The notes below the pieces were generated by a model. The model ran no database searches and had not been told where the DNA came from. It was given only the letters and a program-made list of their open reading frames with translations. From assembly GCF_000741285.1 (NCBI RefSeq), contig NZ_JGZE01000026.1:1-64000 (forward strand): a stretch of 64,000 nucleotides of DNA. Reading direction: 5' to 3'. Positions 45,596-53,885 of the stretch are shown here, in pieces. This stretch comes from Bifidobacterium mongoliense DSM 21395. Lineage in GTDB: Bacteria; Actinomycetota; Actinomycetes; Actinomycetales; Bifidobacteriaceae. A program made the position numbers and the translations under genes. Numbering within the stretch: position 1 is the stretch's first letter; every line of letters starts with the position of its first letter.

Positions 45596-46192
45596 TCACC
45601 CGTTTCCGGCATCGGCCCTCAGGCGCGTAACCACGATGACGGTGGCCGATTCCCGTGCGGTGAGCACGCGGCCCGCCGACTCCTGGTCGACGGCGAAGGG
45701 CATGGAGGTCATTCCGTCGCCGGCGTTGATTCGTGAGGGGCCCATGACCACGGCCCTGCCCGCCAGCATGTGGCGCTCGTCCGCGCAGCCCTCCCGCACA
45801 CACGCCTTCGGATCGGTCAGGGCGACCTCATCGCCCGGTCGCAGGTCGGCCACGCTGCCGGATATGGGGATGTCGAGCACGGTGAAGTGTTGCGGCACTT
45901 CCGGTACGGAACCCACCAGGCTATGGAACAGCGGTGTTCCGGCGCCGATATCGATTTGGGCCACCCGTCCGACGACCTGCGTGATGGCGCCGAAGGTGCT
46001 GCCTTGGCCCATATACACCGGCATCTCGCGTATGACGAGATCACGTGCCGTGATGGTGCGACCCCGCCGCAGATCGTGCGCCGTCATGACCACCGGTCGC
46101 GTAGCGACGCCTGACGTTACCGCGGCGAGCGTGAAGAACACGGCCATGCCGGTGCACAGCGCGATCGCGATACGCCGCATCGTGCGCACCAT
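45596..46192 (-). CDS. SAF-domain membrane protein
   Basis: A 198-residue protein with one N-terminal membrane segment (IALCTGMAVFFTLAAVTSGV) and a SAF/CpaB-like domain: VVMTAHDLRRGRTITARDLV, then GRVAQIDIGAGTPLFHSLVG, ending with a beta-rich part. Related proteins include pilus-assembly CpaB and FlgA; the role here is unknown. The ATG at 46192 is the first start in frame; an open stretch upstream has none. An equally long open frame on the opposite strand (45393-46337) is rejected because it lacks a domain. The FmdB-type and cyclo-ligase genes lie next to it in the same direction. Confidence 0.8.
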   Translation of the reverse strand: MVRTMRRIAIALCTGMAVFFTLAAVTSGVATRPVVMTAHDLRRGRTITARDLVIREMPVYMGQGSTFGAITQVVGRVAQIDIGAGTPLFHSLVGSVPEVPQHFTVLDIPISGSVADLRPGDEVALTDPKACVREGCADERHMLAGRAVVMGPSRINAGDGMTSMPFAVDQESAGRVLTARESATVIVVTRLRADAGNG

Positions 46193-46551
46193 CCTGCGCT
46201 GGCGGAGTGTGGGCGACCGCCATACTGCGATCCAGGAATCGGGAATGGGCGAGCGAGTTCCGGCTGGGCCGCGTCGACGTCCGGAGCCTCGGCGCCTCGG
46301 GGTGGTGATGATCGTTGCATGCCCTCATCATGGATGACGATGGGGGTTCATCGGGCGCCGGATGGGCGCTGTGGTCGAAGGGATGGCCGCATGCCGCTCC
46401 TGGTGTCGTGTCCCGACTCGGGCCGCACCCCTCTGTCTGGGAGTAGGGCTCTGCGGTCGATGGCCTCAGTGACGCAGGCCTCAGTGACGCAGGTAGATCG
46501 TGTCCGTCGAGCGGCGGACATCATCCGCGCGTTCGCCGACCTGCGCCGGTG

Positions 46552-46743
46552 TCAGTCCTTGCCGCCGGAGCGGTCCGTGCGGTAGAAGCCGTGGCCTTTG
46601 AACTCTATCGGCACGGCCGAAAACACCTTGCGTACCTGCTCCTGGTGGCATTGGGGGCACACGGTGATGGGGTCGTCGTCGAAGCTCTGATACTGGCTGA
46701 AATCGTATCCGCAGTTCTTACAACGATAATGGTAGCTGGGCAA
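46552..46743 (-). CDS. FmdB-type zinc-ribbon protein
   Basis: A 63-residue protein with two Cys pairs: PSYHYRCKNCGYDFSQYQSF and ITVCPQCHQEQVRKVFS, the zinc-ribbon typical of the FmdB/YfiT-like regulatory family. The TTG at 46743 is the start because GGAGGAAG lies upstream; the family begins with this MPxYxYxC motif. It is co-directed with the 5-formyltetrahydrofolate cyclo-ligase gene, a conserved actinobacterial neighbour. Its function is not known. Confidence 0.85.
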   Translation of the reverse strand: MPSYHYRCKNCGYDFSQYQSFDDDPITVCPQCHQEQVRKVFSAVPIEFKGHGFYRTDRSGGKD

Positions 46744-46873
46744 GGCTCTTCCTCCACGCACGGTCAATGACCCGTTGACAATGACATCCGTTCATATCCT
46801 AACCCGGGAGGCGACAGCGCCGTTCACCGGGCGCGAAGGGCGCAGTTCGCAGCGTATCGGCTCAGCCCCTCCG

Positions 46874-47488
46874 TCACAGCCGTATCACATGGTCGACCGG
46901 CACGTCGTGACCTTCGCAGGGCACTGCCGCGACGACGATTTCCCAGGGCCAGCACACCGCGACGGTGGTGGCCTCGGGGGAGCGGTGCAGCAGGGCGCGG
47001 TCGTACCATCCGGCCCCTCTGCCCAGGCGCAATCCGCGTCCATCGACGGCCAGGGCCGGGATGAGGATCGTGCGTGCGCGGCGCAGGGCCTGCGGTCCGC
47101 GATCATCGCCACGCGGTTCATCGGGGCGCAGTCCCCCCGAGGCCATGCGGGGCATGGCCTCCAGATCGCCTGAGCCGGTGTATTCACCCCAGCGGATCTC
47201 GCGACCTGTGCCGAGCCGTGGCACGAGCACGGTCAGTCCCCGGGCCAGCCAATCGTCCAAGGTCGGCGTGGTCGGAATCTCGTGCCCCATGGCGATGTAG
47301 CCCGCCACCACCGTGCCCGGCCGCAACGCCTCGACATAGCGCGCGGCTCGCCGCGCCAACATGAGGCCGGCCCGCTCGAGCTGGTCCGGGGTGATGTCCC
47401 TTCGGCGTCTGAGCGCCGCCGACCTCCAGCGGCGTTTGCGCCGGGCGGTCGTGGAGGGGTCGGTATCCGGATCGTGGTTGCTGCTCAT
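46874..47488 (-). CDS. 5-formyltetrahydrofolate cyclo-ligase
   Basis: Converts 5-formyl-THF to 5,10-methenyl-THF with ATP, returning storage folate to one-carbon metabolism. The 204-residue product shows ALRRRRDITPDQLERAGLML, VVAGYIAMGHEIPTTPTLDDW and the C-terminal PALAVDGRGLRLGRGAGWYDR glycine-rich block of the family. The start is ATG 47488, with a TACCAT -10 box (47500-47495) 6 nt upstream, so the transcript is probably leaderless. It is divergent from the RimJ-like gene; their promoters share the 67 bp between starts. Confidence 0.9.
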   Translation of the reverse strand: MSSNHDPDTDPSTTARRKRRWRSAALRRRRDITPDQLERAGLMLARRAARYVEALRPGTVVAGYIAMGHEIPTTPTLDDWLARGLTVLVPRLGTGREIRWGEYTGSGDLEAMPRMASGGLRPDEPRGDDRGPQALRRARTILIPALAVDGRGLRLGRGAGWYDRALLHRSPEATTVAVCWPWEIVVAAVPCEGHDVPVDHVIRL

Positions 47489-47555
47489 GGTGCCATGGTA
47501 AACCGTGGAGGTCGTGTCGGCGCTTTCCCCGGATAAACGTGCCACAATGGGGGCC

Positions 47556-48221
47556 ATGTCGTTCCTGCATCGCCTGCACACCGTCATGGTCCATGCCCCG
47601 GTCCGACCCATCGTGATGCCGTCCGTGTTGGCGGCGCCCCCGGGGGCCGTCGGCATTACGCTGCGGCCGATGTCGGATCGTGACCTCCCCGAATGGAACG
47701 CCGTGCGCCAGGGCAATCGCGAGTGGCTCGAGCCGTGGGAATCGGGGGATCCGGAACGGGCCGCCGGGATGACCTTCGCCGAGTGGATCGAACGACAGCG
47801 GCAGGATGAGCGACAGGGAGCGGCCGCCCAGTTCCTCATCGAATATCAGATGCGGATCGTCGGGCAGATATCCGTGGGCGCCATCAGCTATGGCGCCATG
47901 CGGTCGGGAATCGTGGGGTACTGGGTGTCCCGCGATGCAATCGGGCACGGCATCGCCCCCATGGCGGTGGCCCTGTTGGCCGATTGGGCCCTGCTCGACG
48001 AAGCGGGACCGCGGCTGCACCGCATCGAGATCGCGATACTGCCCGAAAACCGACGGTCGTTGCGTGTCGCGCAGAAGCTGGAATCGCATCACGAGGGGCT
48101 CAGGACGAAGTATATGTTCGTACGTGGCGCTTGGCGCGACCATGAGACCTACAGCCTGCTCGCCGATGATGCTCCTGAGGGGTTCGCGGTGCGACTCATG
48201 CGTCGACACGCCCGGGAGTAA
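47556..48221 (+). CDS. RimJ/RimL-like GNAT acetyltransferase
   Basis: A 221-residue N-acetyltransferase: GITLRPMSDRDLPEWNAVRQGN opens the fold, VGYWVSRDAIGHGIAPMAVAL is the acetyl-CoA binding motif, and RIEIAILPENRRSLRVAQKL is motif B. This family acetylates ribosomal protein N-termini or small amines. The ATG at 47556 has CACAAT 7 nt before it, fitting a leaderless start; an ATG nine bases upstream is possible. The following SepX/GLPR-like gene and the preceding 5-FTHF cyclo-ligase match the order known around mycobacterial rimJ, moeA1 and galU, here without the last two. Confidence 0.88.
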   Translation: MSFLHRLHTVMVHAPVRPIVMPSVLAAPPGAVGITLRPMSDRDLPEWNAVRQGNREWLEPWESGDPERAAGMTFAEWIERQRQDERQGAAAQFLIEYQMRIVGQISVGAISYGAMRSGIVGYWVSRDAIGHGIAPMAVALLADWALLDEAGPRLHRIEIAILPENRRSLRVAQKLESHHEGLRTKYMFVRGAWRDHETYSLLADDAPEGFAVRLMRRHARE

Positions 48222-48261
48222 TTCACCCCAATGGTCGTGCGTTCTTCTATTCTTGGGGATT

Positions 48262-49776
48262 ATGGATTATGAGTCGGTCAGCGGTATCGCGCTTGTCGCC
48301 ATGCTCGGTATCGCCATGGTCGGCTGGCTGCCGAGACGAACGGTCGACAGCATGAAGCGGGTCATCGAGCACCGTGAGGACAGATTCTCGTCATCGTTGC
48401 ATCTGGTCGACGAGAATACGGGCACGCGCTTTTCCGATGTGCGTGGCCATGAAGGGGAAGGGGCTGCGATGCAGCATACGCAATCACGGGATTCTGGAAT
48501 GGCCGTACAGCACGTCGTGAGGATCAGGCGCATGCGGCGGGATGCGGCGCGGCGTCGGCGGATCATCGTGGTGTCGCTGATCGCACTCGCCGTCGTCGTG
48601 GCGGTTGCGGCGGTGCTGACGCCGTTCAGCCTGTGGTTCGTGCTCATACCGTGCGCCATGCTCGTCATCGTGCTGGCGTTGGGCGTGCGCGCCTCCCGGC
48701 ATGCGAGGCAATGGGAGGCTCGTGTCGCGGCCCGTACACGCACGCAGCACCCGAATACCGGCCAGCGGGAGGCGACCGAGGCGTCGGCGCGCGAGGTTGA
48801 ACGTCGCCGGAGGGCCGCGCTCGCCGGCGGTCGGCCCACTGACGCCGATTCGACCGAAGCGTCTTCCGCGGGTGCGGCCGCTGCCGATGAGGCTCGCCAT
48901 CGGGGCGTCAAGCACGACGGCGCATCGGTGCATCGTGCCGACGGCGTGGACGCCGCACGGGAACCGGTACGCGATGAGGTCCCGACCAGTGTGATGGGGC
49001 AGCGCGAGATCCGTCGTGCGCTTCGGCAGGCACGTGACCATCGGTCGGCGGCGACGGCTGCCGCCGCCCAGGCCGTGGCCGGGTCGGAGTCGCCCGAGTC
49101 GGCCACGGTTGCGGCGCAGGCCTGCAAGGCGGCTGCGGGCGTGGTGGGCACGCCGCAGTCGAAGCCCATCTCCGAACAGGGTGTTTCGGCGCGCTTCTTG
49201 CCTCATACTGTTGCCGTCCAGCCCCCGGCCGAACTGGTCGTGGAGGGTCCGGTGGCCGCGAACGAGGGGGAGGCCGCCGATGCCACCGACGAACTCGGCG
49301 CCGTGCATCCGGCACGCGCACTCAACGCCTTCGATATGGCCGCGCAGCAGGATCTCATCTCATTCTCGCTTGGCTCCGCCAAGGATGCTGCGCCGACGCC
49401 GAGCGCCGAGCCGGAGAGCCTCGAGATCAAATCCACGAAGCAGGTCGCAACGGCCCACGCCGTCGATGTCGATCCGGCATCGGCGCAGCCGCAGGCTGCC
49501 GACCGGTCCAAGGCTGATCATGCCCAGGCCGACCGGCCCGCAGCCGCGGCATCGTCGCACGCCGCATCGACGGATGCCGCATCGTCGGCCGATCAAGGGC
49601 CGTCGTCGGCGGCGGCGCCGGCTCGTTCCTCGGCGAGGACGCCCGCGAAGGCGGCTCCGCTGAATTCACGGGCGTTCCATCAGGGCGAGGTCGAATCCGC
49701 GGTCGACGTGCCGCAGGCCACCTCCGATTCCCTGGGGGCCGATCTCGAAGCCGTCCTCGCCCGTCGGGCCTCCTGA
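48262..49776 (+). CDS. SepX/GLPR-like membrane division protein
   Basis: A 504-residue protein: a membrane helix at residues 6-22 (ALVAMLGIAMVGWLP), then the segment RRTVDSMKRVIEHREDRFS typical of this family, two more helices (residues 95-140: IIVVSLIALAVVVAVAAVLT and WFVLIPCAMLVIVLAL), and a long Ala/Glu/Ser-rich cytoplasmic tail. GLPR of corynebacteria and SepX of streptomyces are membrane proteins acting with FtsZ; assignment rests on the N-terminal motif and the position after the rimJ-like gene. ATG 48262 has TATTCT 8 nt upstream and no ribosome site. An overlapping frame from 47806 continues through but is not the gene. Confidence 0.65.
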   Translation: MDYESVSGIALVAMLGIAMVGWLPRRTVDSMKRVIEHREDRFSSSLHLVDENTGTRFSDVRGHEGEGAAMQHTQSRDSGMAVQHVVRIRRMRRDAARRRRIIVVSLIALAVVVAVAAVLTPFSLWFVLIPCAMLVIVLALGVRASRHARQWEARVAARTRTQHPNTGQREATEASAREVERRRRAALAGGRPTDADSTEASSAGAAAADEARHRGVKHDGASVHRADGVDAAREPVRDEVPTSVMGQREIRRALRQARDHRSAATAAAAQAVAGSESPESATVAAQACKAAAGVVGTPQSKPISEQGVSARFLPHTVAVQPPAELVVEGPVAANEGEAADATDELGAVHPARALNAFDMAAQQDLISFSLGSAKDAAPTPSAEPESLEIKSTKQVATAHAVDVDPASAQPQAADRSKADHAQADRPAAAASSHAASTDAASSADQGPSSAAAPARSSARTPAKAAPLNSRAFHQGEVESAVDVPQATSDSLGADLEAVLARRAS

Positions 49777-49883
49777 ACCACGGTCAGGTGCCTGTCGCGC
49801 CGCCCGCACGTCGATCGTCGTCGTGCCGGCGGCGTTGGTTTTCGTGGACACCGGTGGTGCGGCGACGCTGTTCACTGAGAGCG

Positions 49884-49925
49884 TTAGCACTCGAGTTGGC
49901 AGAGTGCTAATTTTCGCGCTACCAT
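49884..49925 (+). promoter_or_regulatory. CIRCE operator and promoter of groES
   Basis: TTAGCACTC (49884-49892), nine bases, GAGTGCTAA (49902-49910): the HrcA-binding CIRCE element, perfectly matched. A promoter TTGGCA (49896) with an 18-nt spacer to TACCAT (49920) overlaps it, so HrcA should block RNA polymerase directly. The leader to groES is about 100 nt. Confidence 0.9.
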
Positions 49926-50033
49926 GAGTCGGTAGCGCAACGGGATGATGCGGACAGTGATCGTCAGCCTCTGAACGCGGTGTCCCTGCGCGGGAATTAT
50001 CGATTGATCTCTTATAGAAAGAGGAGGTCCACA

Positions 50034-50327
50034 GTGTCGATCTCACTCACACCGTTGGAAGACAAGATTATTGTCAAGCAGGCCGAGGCCGAGACCCAGA
50101 CCGCTTCCGGTCTGTACATCCCGGATAACGCCAAGGAGAAGCCCCAGCAGGGCGAAGTCCTGGCCATCGGTCCGGGTCGCCGTGATGATGACGGCGAACG
50201 CGTGCCCATGGACGTCAAGGTCGGCGACAAGGTGCTGTACTCCAAGTACGGCGCCACCGAGGTCCACTACAAGGGTGAGGATTACCTCATCATCTCCTCG
50301 CGCGACGTGCTCGCCATCATGAACTGA
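50034..50327 (+). CDS. groES: co-chaperonin GroES
   Basis: The 97-residue lid of the GroEL chaperonin. Recognised motifs: [15 protein letters not shown] at the N-terminus, a mobile loop region ([25 protein letters not shown]), and [29 protein letters not shown]. The GTG at 50034 follows GAGGAGG. No groEL follows in the window, which is usual for bifidobacteria and many actinobacteria. Heat-shock control through CIRCE is expected. Confidence 0.97.
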   Translation: MSISLTPLEDKIIVKQAEAETQTASGLYIPDNAKEKPQQGEVLAIGPGRRDDDGERVPMDVKVGDKVLYSKYGATEVHYKGEDYLIISSRDVLAIMN

Positions 50328-50372
50328 TTGCGGTGGGCCCCTGCATGGGGGCTTGCAGAGTCATGCATCACG

Positions 50373-50400
50373 CGCCATCCGGTCCTGCCGGGTGGCGTTC
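50373..50400 (+). terminator. groES terminator
   Basis: CGCCATCCGG / CCGGGTGGCG stem with one G-T pair and a 5-nt loop, followed by TTC. Confidence 0.6.
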
Positions 50401-50461
50401 GTGCGTTCAGGGGTATGCGATCCTTGGCGCATGGGGCGGTCAAGGGTTTAGGATGAGGGGC

Positions 50462-51541
50462 ATGAGCTATCGTCATCGTCCCATCGTCGACACCATTCCC
50501 GGATACCGTCAAGGCAAGCCCGCACCGGCGCTTCCCGGTGTGCACAGCTACAAGGTGTCCAGCAACGAGAATCCCTTCGGTCCCCTGCCCAGTGTGACCA
50601 AGGCCATCGCGGAACACGCGCTGGAACGCATCAACCGGTATCCCGACATGAGGGGCTGGGAGGTCGTCTCGCGCATCGCCGACCGGTATGGTCTGGCGCC
50701 CGAGCAGGTCCAGCTCGGATGCGGGTCCACCGAGATCATCACCCAGCTGGTGTCGCTCGTGGCCGGGCCGGGGGATGAGGTCGTCTACCCGTGGCGCAGC
50801 TTCGAGGCCTATCCCATCATCGTCGCCGGCGCGGGTGCCACGAGCGTGCAGGTCCCCAACCGGCCCGATGGGTCGCACGACGTCGATGCCATGATCGCGG
50901 CGGTCACCGACCGCACCCGGCTCGTCATCCTCAACAATCCGAACAACCCCACGTCGGCGTCGCTTGCGGACGAGGACGCCCGCCGTGTCGTGGCCGCAGT
51001 GCCTGCCGACGTGATCGTGCTCTTCGACGAAGCGTACTTCCAGTTCAACACCGATCCCGATACGAGCGTCGCGAAGGATCTCATGCATGACCATCCCAAC
51101 ATCGTCATCGCCCACACCTTCTCCAAGGCCTATGGCCTGGCGGGGCTGCGCATCGGCTACGCGATGGGCGCCGCCGACGTGATCGAGGGCATGCAGAAGG
51201 TCGCGTTGCCGTTCGGCGTCAGTGATGTGGCGCAGCAGGCCGCACTCGCCTCGATGGACGTGCGGGACGAACTGATGCGCCGTGTCGACGACATCGTCGT
51301 GGAACGCGGTCGCATGGTGGCGGCGCTGCGCGAGCAGGGGTGGACCCTACCCGAGCCGTACGGCAATTTCTTCTGGCTGGAGCTGGGCAAACGCACCGCT
51401 GAGGCCGCCGACCGGTTCACGGCCGTTGGTCTGTCGGTCAGGGCGTTCCCCGACGAGGGAATCCGCATCAGCATCGGCGAGCGATTCGCCAACGACCGGG
51501 TGCTCGAGGTATGCGCCGCCTTGCGGGACGAGGGCTTCTGA
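50462..51541 (+). CDS. hisC: histidinol-phosphate / aromatic aminotransferase
   Basis: A 359-residue PLP enzyme of fold type I that serves histidine synthesis or, in actinobacteria, phenylalanine/tyrosine formation (the two roles are not separable by eye). Motifs: KVSSNENPFGPLPSVT at the start, GCGSTEIITQLV, NNPNNPTSA, and the PLP-lysine stretch HTFSKAYGLAGLRIGY. ATG at 50462 lies 7 nt after TAGGAT (50449-50454), so the mRNA may be leaderless; an ATG at 50453 would extend by three residues. It stands alone between groES and a tRNA cluster. Confidence 0.88.
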   Translation: MSYRHRPIVDTIPGYRQGKPAPALPGVHSYKVSSNENPFGPLPSVTKAIAEHALERINRYPDMRGWEVVSRIADRYGLAPEQVQLGCGSTEIITQLVSLVAGPGDEVVYPWRSFEAYPIIVAGAGATSVQVPNRPDGSHDVDAMIAAVTDRTRLVILNNPNNPTSASLADEDARRVVAAVPADVIVLFDEAYFQFNTDPDTSVAKDLMHDHPNIVIAHTFSKAYGLAGLRIGYAMGAADVIEGMQKVALPFGVSDVAQQAALASMDVRDELMRRVDDIVVERGRMVAALREQGWTLPEPYGNFFWLELGKRTAEAADRFTAVGLSVRAFPDEGIRISIGERFANDRVLEVCAALRDEGF

Positions 51542-51573
51542 CGTCGGATTTCACGACACGGCGTGTCACAGAC

Positions 51574-51602
51574 TTGCGGATGTCGTGAAGTCGTGCCATT
51601 AT
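51574..51602 (+). promoter_or_regulatory. promoter of the tRNA cluster
   Basis: TTGCGG, 17-nt spacer, CATTAT. The transcript would start near 51610 and cover tRNA-Tyr, -Thr, -Met and rpmG. Confidence 0.65.
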
Positions 51603-51645
51603 AACCAAGTTGCCATTCCACGGCTTTGGTCGCGGGAAATGGCAT

Positions 51646-51727
51646 GCCGGATTTCCCAAGCGGTCAAAGGGAGCTGACTGTAAATCAGCCGTCAACGACT
51701 TCAGTGGTTCGAATCCACTATCCGGCA
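51646..51727 (+). tRNA. tRNA-Tyr(GTA)
   Basis: Acceptor GCCGGAT pairs with ATCCGGC; the anticodon loop holds GTA and the long class II variable arm is present. No CCA is encoded. Confidence 0.93.
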
Positions 51728-51728
51728 C

Positions 51729-51800
<72 letters not shown>

Positions 51801-51804
51801 CTCT

Positions 51805-51878
51805 GGCGGGGTAGCTCAGCTGGCTAGAGCGTACGACTCATAATCGTAAGGTCAAGAGTTCGAGTCTCTTCCTCGCTA
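51805..51878 (+). tRNA. tRNA-Met(CAT)
   Basis: Acceptor GGCGGGG pairs with CCTCGCT through two G-U pairs; anticodon CAT. An elongator tRNA-Met is likely, but an Ile-type CAT tRNA modified at the wobble base cannot be excluded by eye. Confidence 0.85.
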
Positions 51879-51923
51879 CAAAGACCGGGACAACCGGTAC
51901 CAACGAACACAGAGGTGAACGAA

Positions 51924-52094
51924 ATGGCAAGCAAGAGTGCCGACATCCGTCCGGGTATCACGCTGGCATGCACCGTGTGCAAGGAGCGCAACTACATCAC
52001 GACGAAGAACCGGCGCAACACGCCCGATCGTCTTGAGATCGAGAAGTTCTGCCCCCGCTGCGGCAAGCATACGCTGCATCGCGAGACCCGTTGA
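51924..52094 (+). CDS. rpmG: 50S ribosomal protein L33
   Basis: A 56-residue L33 with the Cys pairs ACTVCK and FCPRCGKH that form its zinc ribbon, so this is the zinc-binding version. It starts with ATG 51924 after AGAGGTGAAC, directly after tRNA-Met, and is likely cotranscribed with the tRNA cluster. A strong terminator follows. Zinc limitation would favour a Cys-free paralogue, not seen here. Confidence 0.95.
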   Translation: MASKSADIRPGITLACTVCKERNYITTKNRRNTPDRLEIEKFCPRCGKHTLHRETR

Positions 52095-52116
52095 TCTCTG
52101 AACCACACGTTTGTGA

Positions 52117-52145
52117 AGAAGCCTGACTCCGGTCAGGCTTCTTTC
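52117..52145 (+). terminator. rpmG terminator
   Basis: 11-bp stem AGAAGCCTGAC / GTCAGGCTTCT with loop TCCG and trailing T's. It lies just before the murB promoter. Confidence 0.9.
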
Positions 52146-52159
52146 ATATCATGGCACCT

Positions 52160-53483
52160 ATGAGCAGCACCAACCCCTCCTTCAGCGACCTCACGACCAT
52201 CGGCGTGGGCGGTCGCATCGCACGATTCGTCGAACCACGGTCACGAGAGGCGATGATCGACACCCTCCGGGAGGCCGATCGGATGGGCTCTCGGCTGTGC
52301 GTCCTGGGTGGCGGGTCGAATCTGCTGGTATCGGACGAAGCGTTCGACGGTGTGGTCGTGCGCGACGCTCGCCGGACCATCGAGGTACTGGAAACCCGGG
52401 TTTCGACCGCCGGGCCCGTGCATGACGACACCGTTCAGGTCCGTGCACAGGCCGGCTGTCATTGGGACGACTTCGTCAGCCGCTGCATTGCGATGGGCCT
52501 GGCCGGCGTCGAGGGCCTGTCCGGCATACCCGGCACTGTGGGCGCGAGCGTGGTGCAGAACATCGGGGCCTATGGCCAGGAGGTGTCCACCAGCGTCGAC
52601 GAGGTCGAGGTCTGGGACCGTCTCGCAGGTCGCATCGCCCGCATGAGCCGTACGGATATGCGTTTCGGCTACCGCGTCTCGGCGTTGAAACGCAGCATGC
52701 TGGCCGGTGCGGCAACCCCCTCGCCGACCTCCACATCAGCTTCCGTGCCGGTTCCATCGTCGGCTTGCGCACCGGATGTGGCCGTTGGCGAGGCCGGGCA
52801 TGCCGATTATGCCGGCCGGACCGGTCGCAACCGGTTCTTCCCCAGCCCGCGGTACATCGTGCTGAGCGTCACCTTCCTGCTGCGGCGTGACGTGCAAGGT
52901 GTTCTGGGATATGGCCAGCTTGCCTCCGCGTTGCACGCCGAGGTGGGGGACAGGATGCCCACCGCGGCCATACGCGCCGCCGTGCTGGCCGTACGCGCCG
53001 CCAAGGGGATGCTGGAGGATGCCCACCGCTACGAGCAGCCGTTCATGCGCGGTGTCGTCGACGAGTCGAATCTGCGGGCGGCGGTGTCGGCGCAGAGCGC
53101 CTGCACCGGTTCCGACGGGCCGGACTACGACCGACACAGCTGCGGCAGCTTCTTCATGAACCCCGTACTGACTCCCGACGAAGCGGCGACGTTGCCGCCT
53201 CAGGCCCCGCGGTTCCCGGCGCGCGACGATGCGGGGAGGGAAGCGGTCAAGACCTCCGCCGCCTGGCTCATCGACCATGCGGGGTTCCACAAAGGGTTCT
53301 CGGTGGGGAGCGGCGCGACCGCCAGCCTATCCACCCGGCCACACCCTGGCGCTGACCAACCGCGGCGGCGCGCGCGCGGCCGACGTGGAGCGCCTCGCCC
53401 GCGCGGTCCAGGAAGGTGTGCAGGCGAGGTTCGGCGTGCATCTGGTACCCGAACCCGTGGTCGTCGGACTCGCCCTCGCATGA
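52160..53483 (+). CDS. murB: UDP-N-acetylenolpyruvoylglucosamine reductase, frameshifted near the end
   Basis: Essential peptidoglycan enzyme that reduces enolpyruvyl-UDP-GlcNAc with FAD/NADPH. Motifs: [58 protein letters not shown] and [11 protein letters not shown] (active-site Ser). A low-complexity insertion of about 45 residues (near 185-230) is not in most MurB proteins. After [16 protein letters not shown] the frame breaks near 53338: CGGCCACACC has one C more than needed, and the conserved end [20 protein letters not shown]...PEPVVVG continues in the third frame to 53483. ATG 52160 has TATCAT 7 nt upstream. Read as given, the protein ends in an unrelated Arg-rich tail to 53518. Confidence 0.9.
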
Positions 53484-53549
53484 GCCTCGCGCCTGTTCGG
53501 GTCGTCCATCGCGGGTAGGCTGGACCCAGTTCGAACCGAGGAGGTCGTC

Positions 53550-53873
53550 ATGGCATATGTAATCGCTCAGCCCTGCGTGGACGTCAAGGACAAGGCCTGC
53601 GTCGACGAGTGCCCGGTCGACTGCATCTACGAAGGTGTGCGCTCGCTGTACATCAATCCGAACGAATGCGTGGATTGCGGTGCATGCGAGCCGGTATGCC
53701 CCGTCGAGGCCATCTTCTACGAGGATGATGTGCCCGAGGAGTGGGCTTGGTACAAGGACGCCGCGGTGAGCTATTTCGACGAGATCGGCGATCTGGGCGG
53801 TGCGGCCGATGCTGGTCCGTTGGGCAAGGATCCCGCCGGCGTGACGGCGCTGCCGCCCCAGAGCCGGGCCTAA
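53550..53873 (+). CDS. fdxA: seven-iron ferredoxin
   Basis: A 107-residue ferredoxin carrying a [3Fe-4S] and a [4Fe-4S] cluster: CVDVKDKACVDECPVDCIYEG has the first cluster ligands, and CVDCGACEPVCPVEAI the second. The C-terminal helix is as usual for FdxA/FdxC. ATG at 53550 follows GAGGAGG; TAGGCT (53516) could be its -10. The aminotransferase gene follows immediately, a pairing conserved in actinobacteria. Confidence 0.96.
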   Translation: MAYVIAQPCVDVKDKACVDECPVDCIYEGVRSLYINPNECVDCGACEPVCPVEAIFYEDDVPEEWAWYKDAAVSYFDEIGDLGGAADAGPLGKDPAGVTALPPQSRA

Positions 53874-53885
53874 GAGCCGAGCGCC

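Noticed and set aside
45393..46337. 314-residue plus-strand frame opposite the SAF-domain gene
   Set aside because: No domain; the minus strand encodes a membrane segment and SAF motif.
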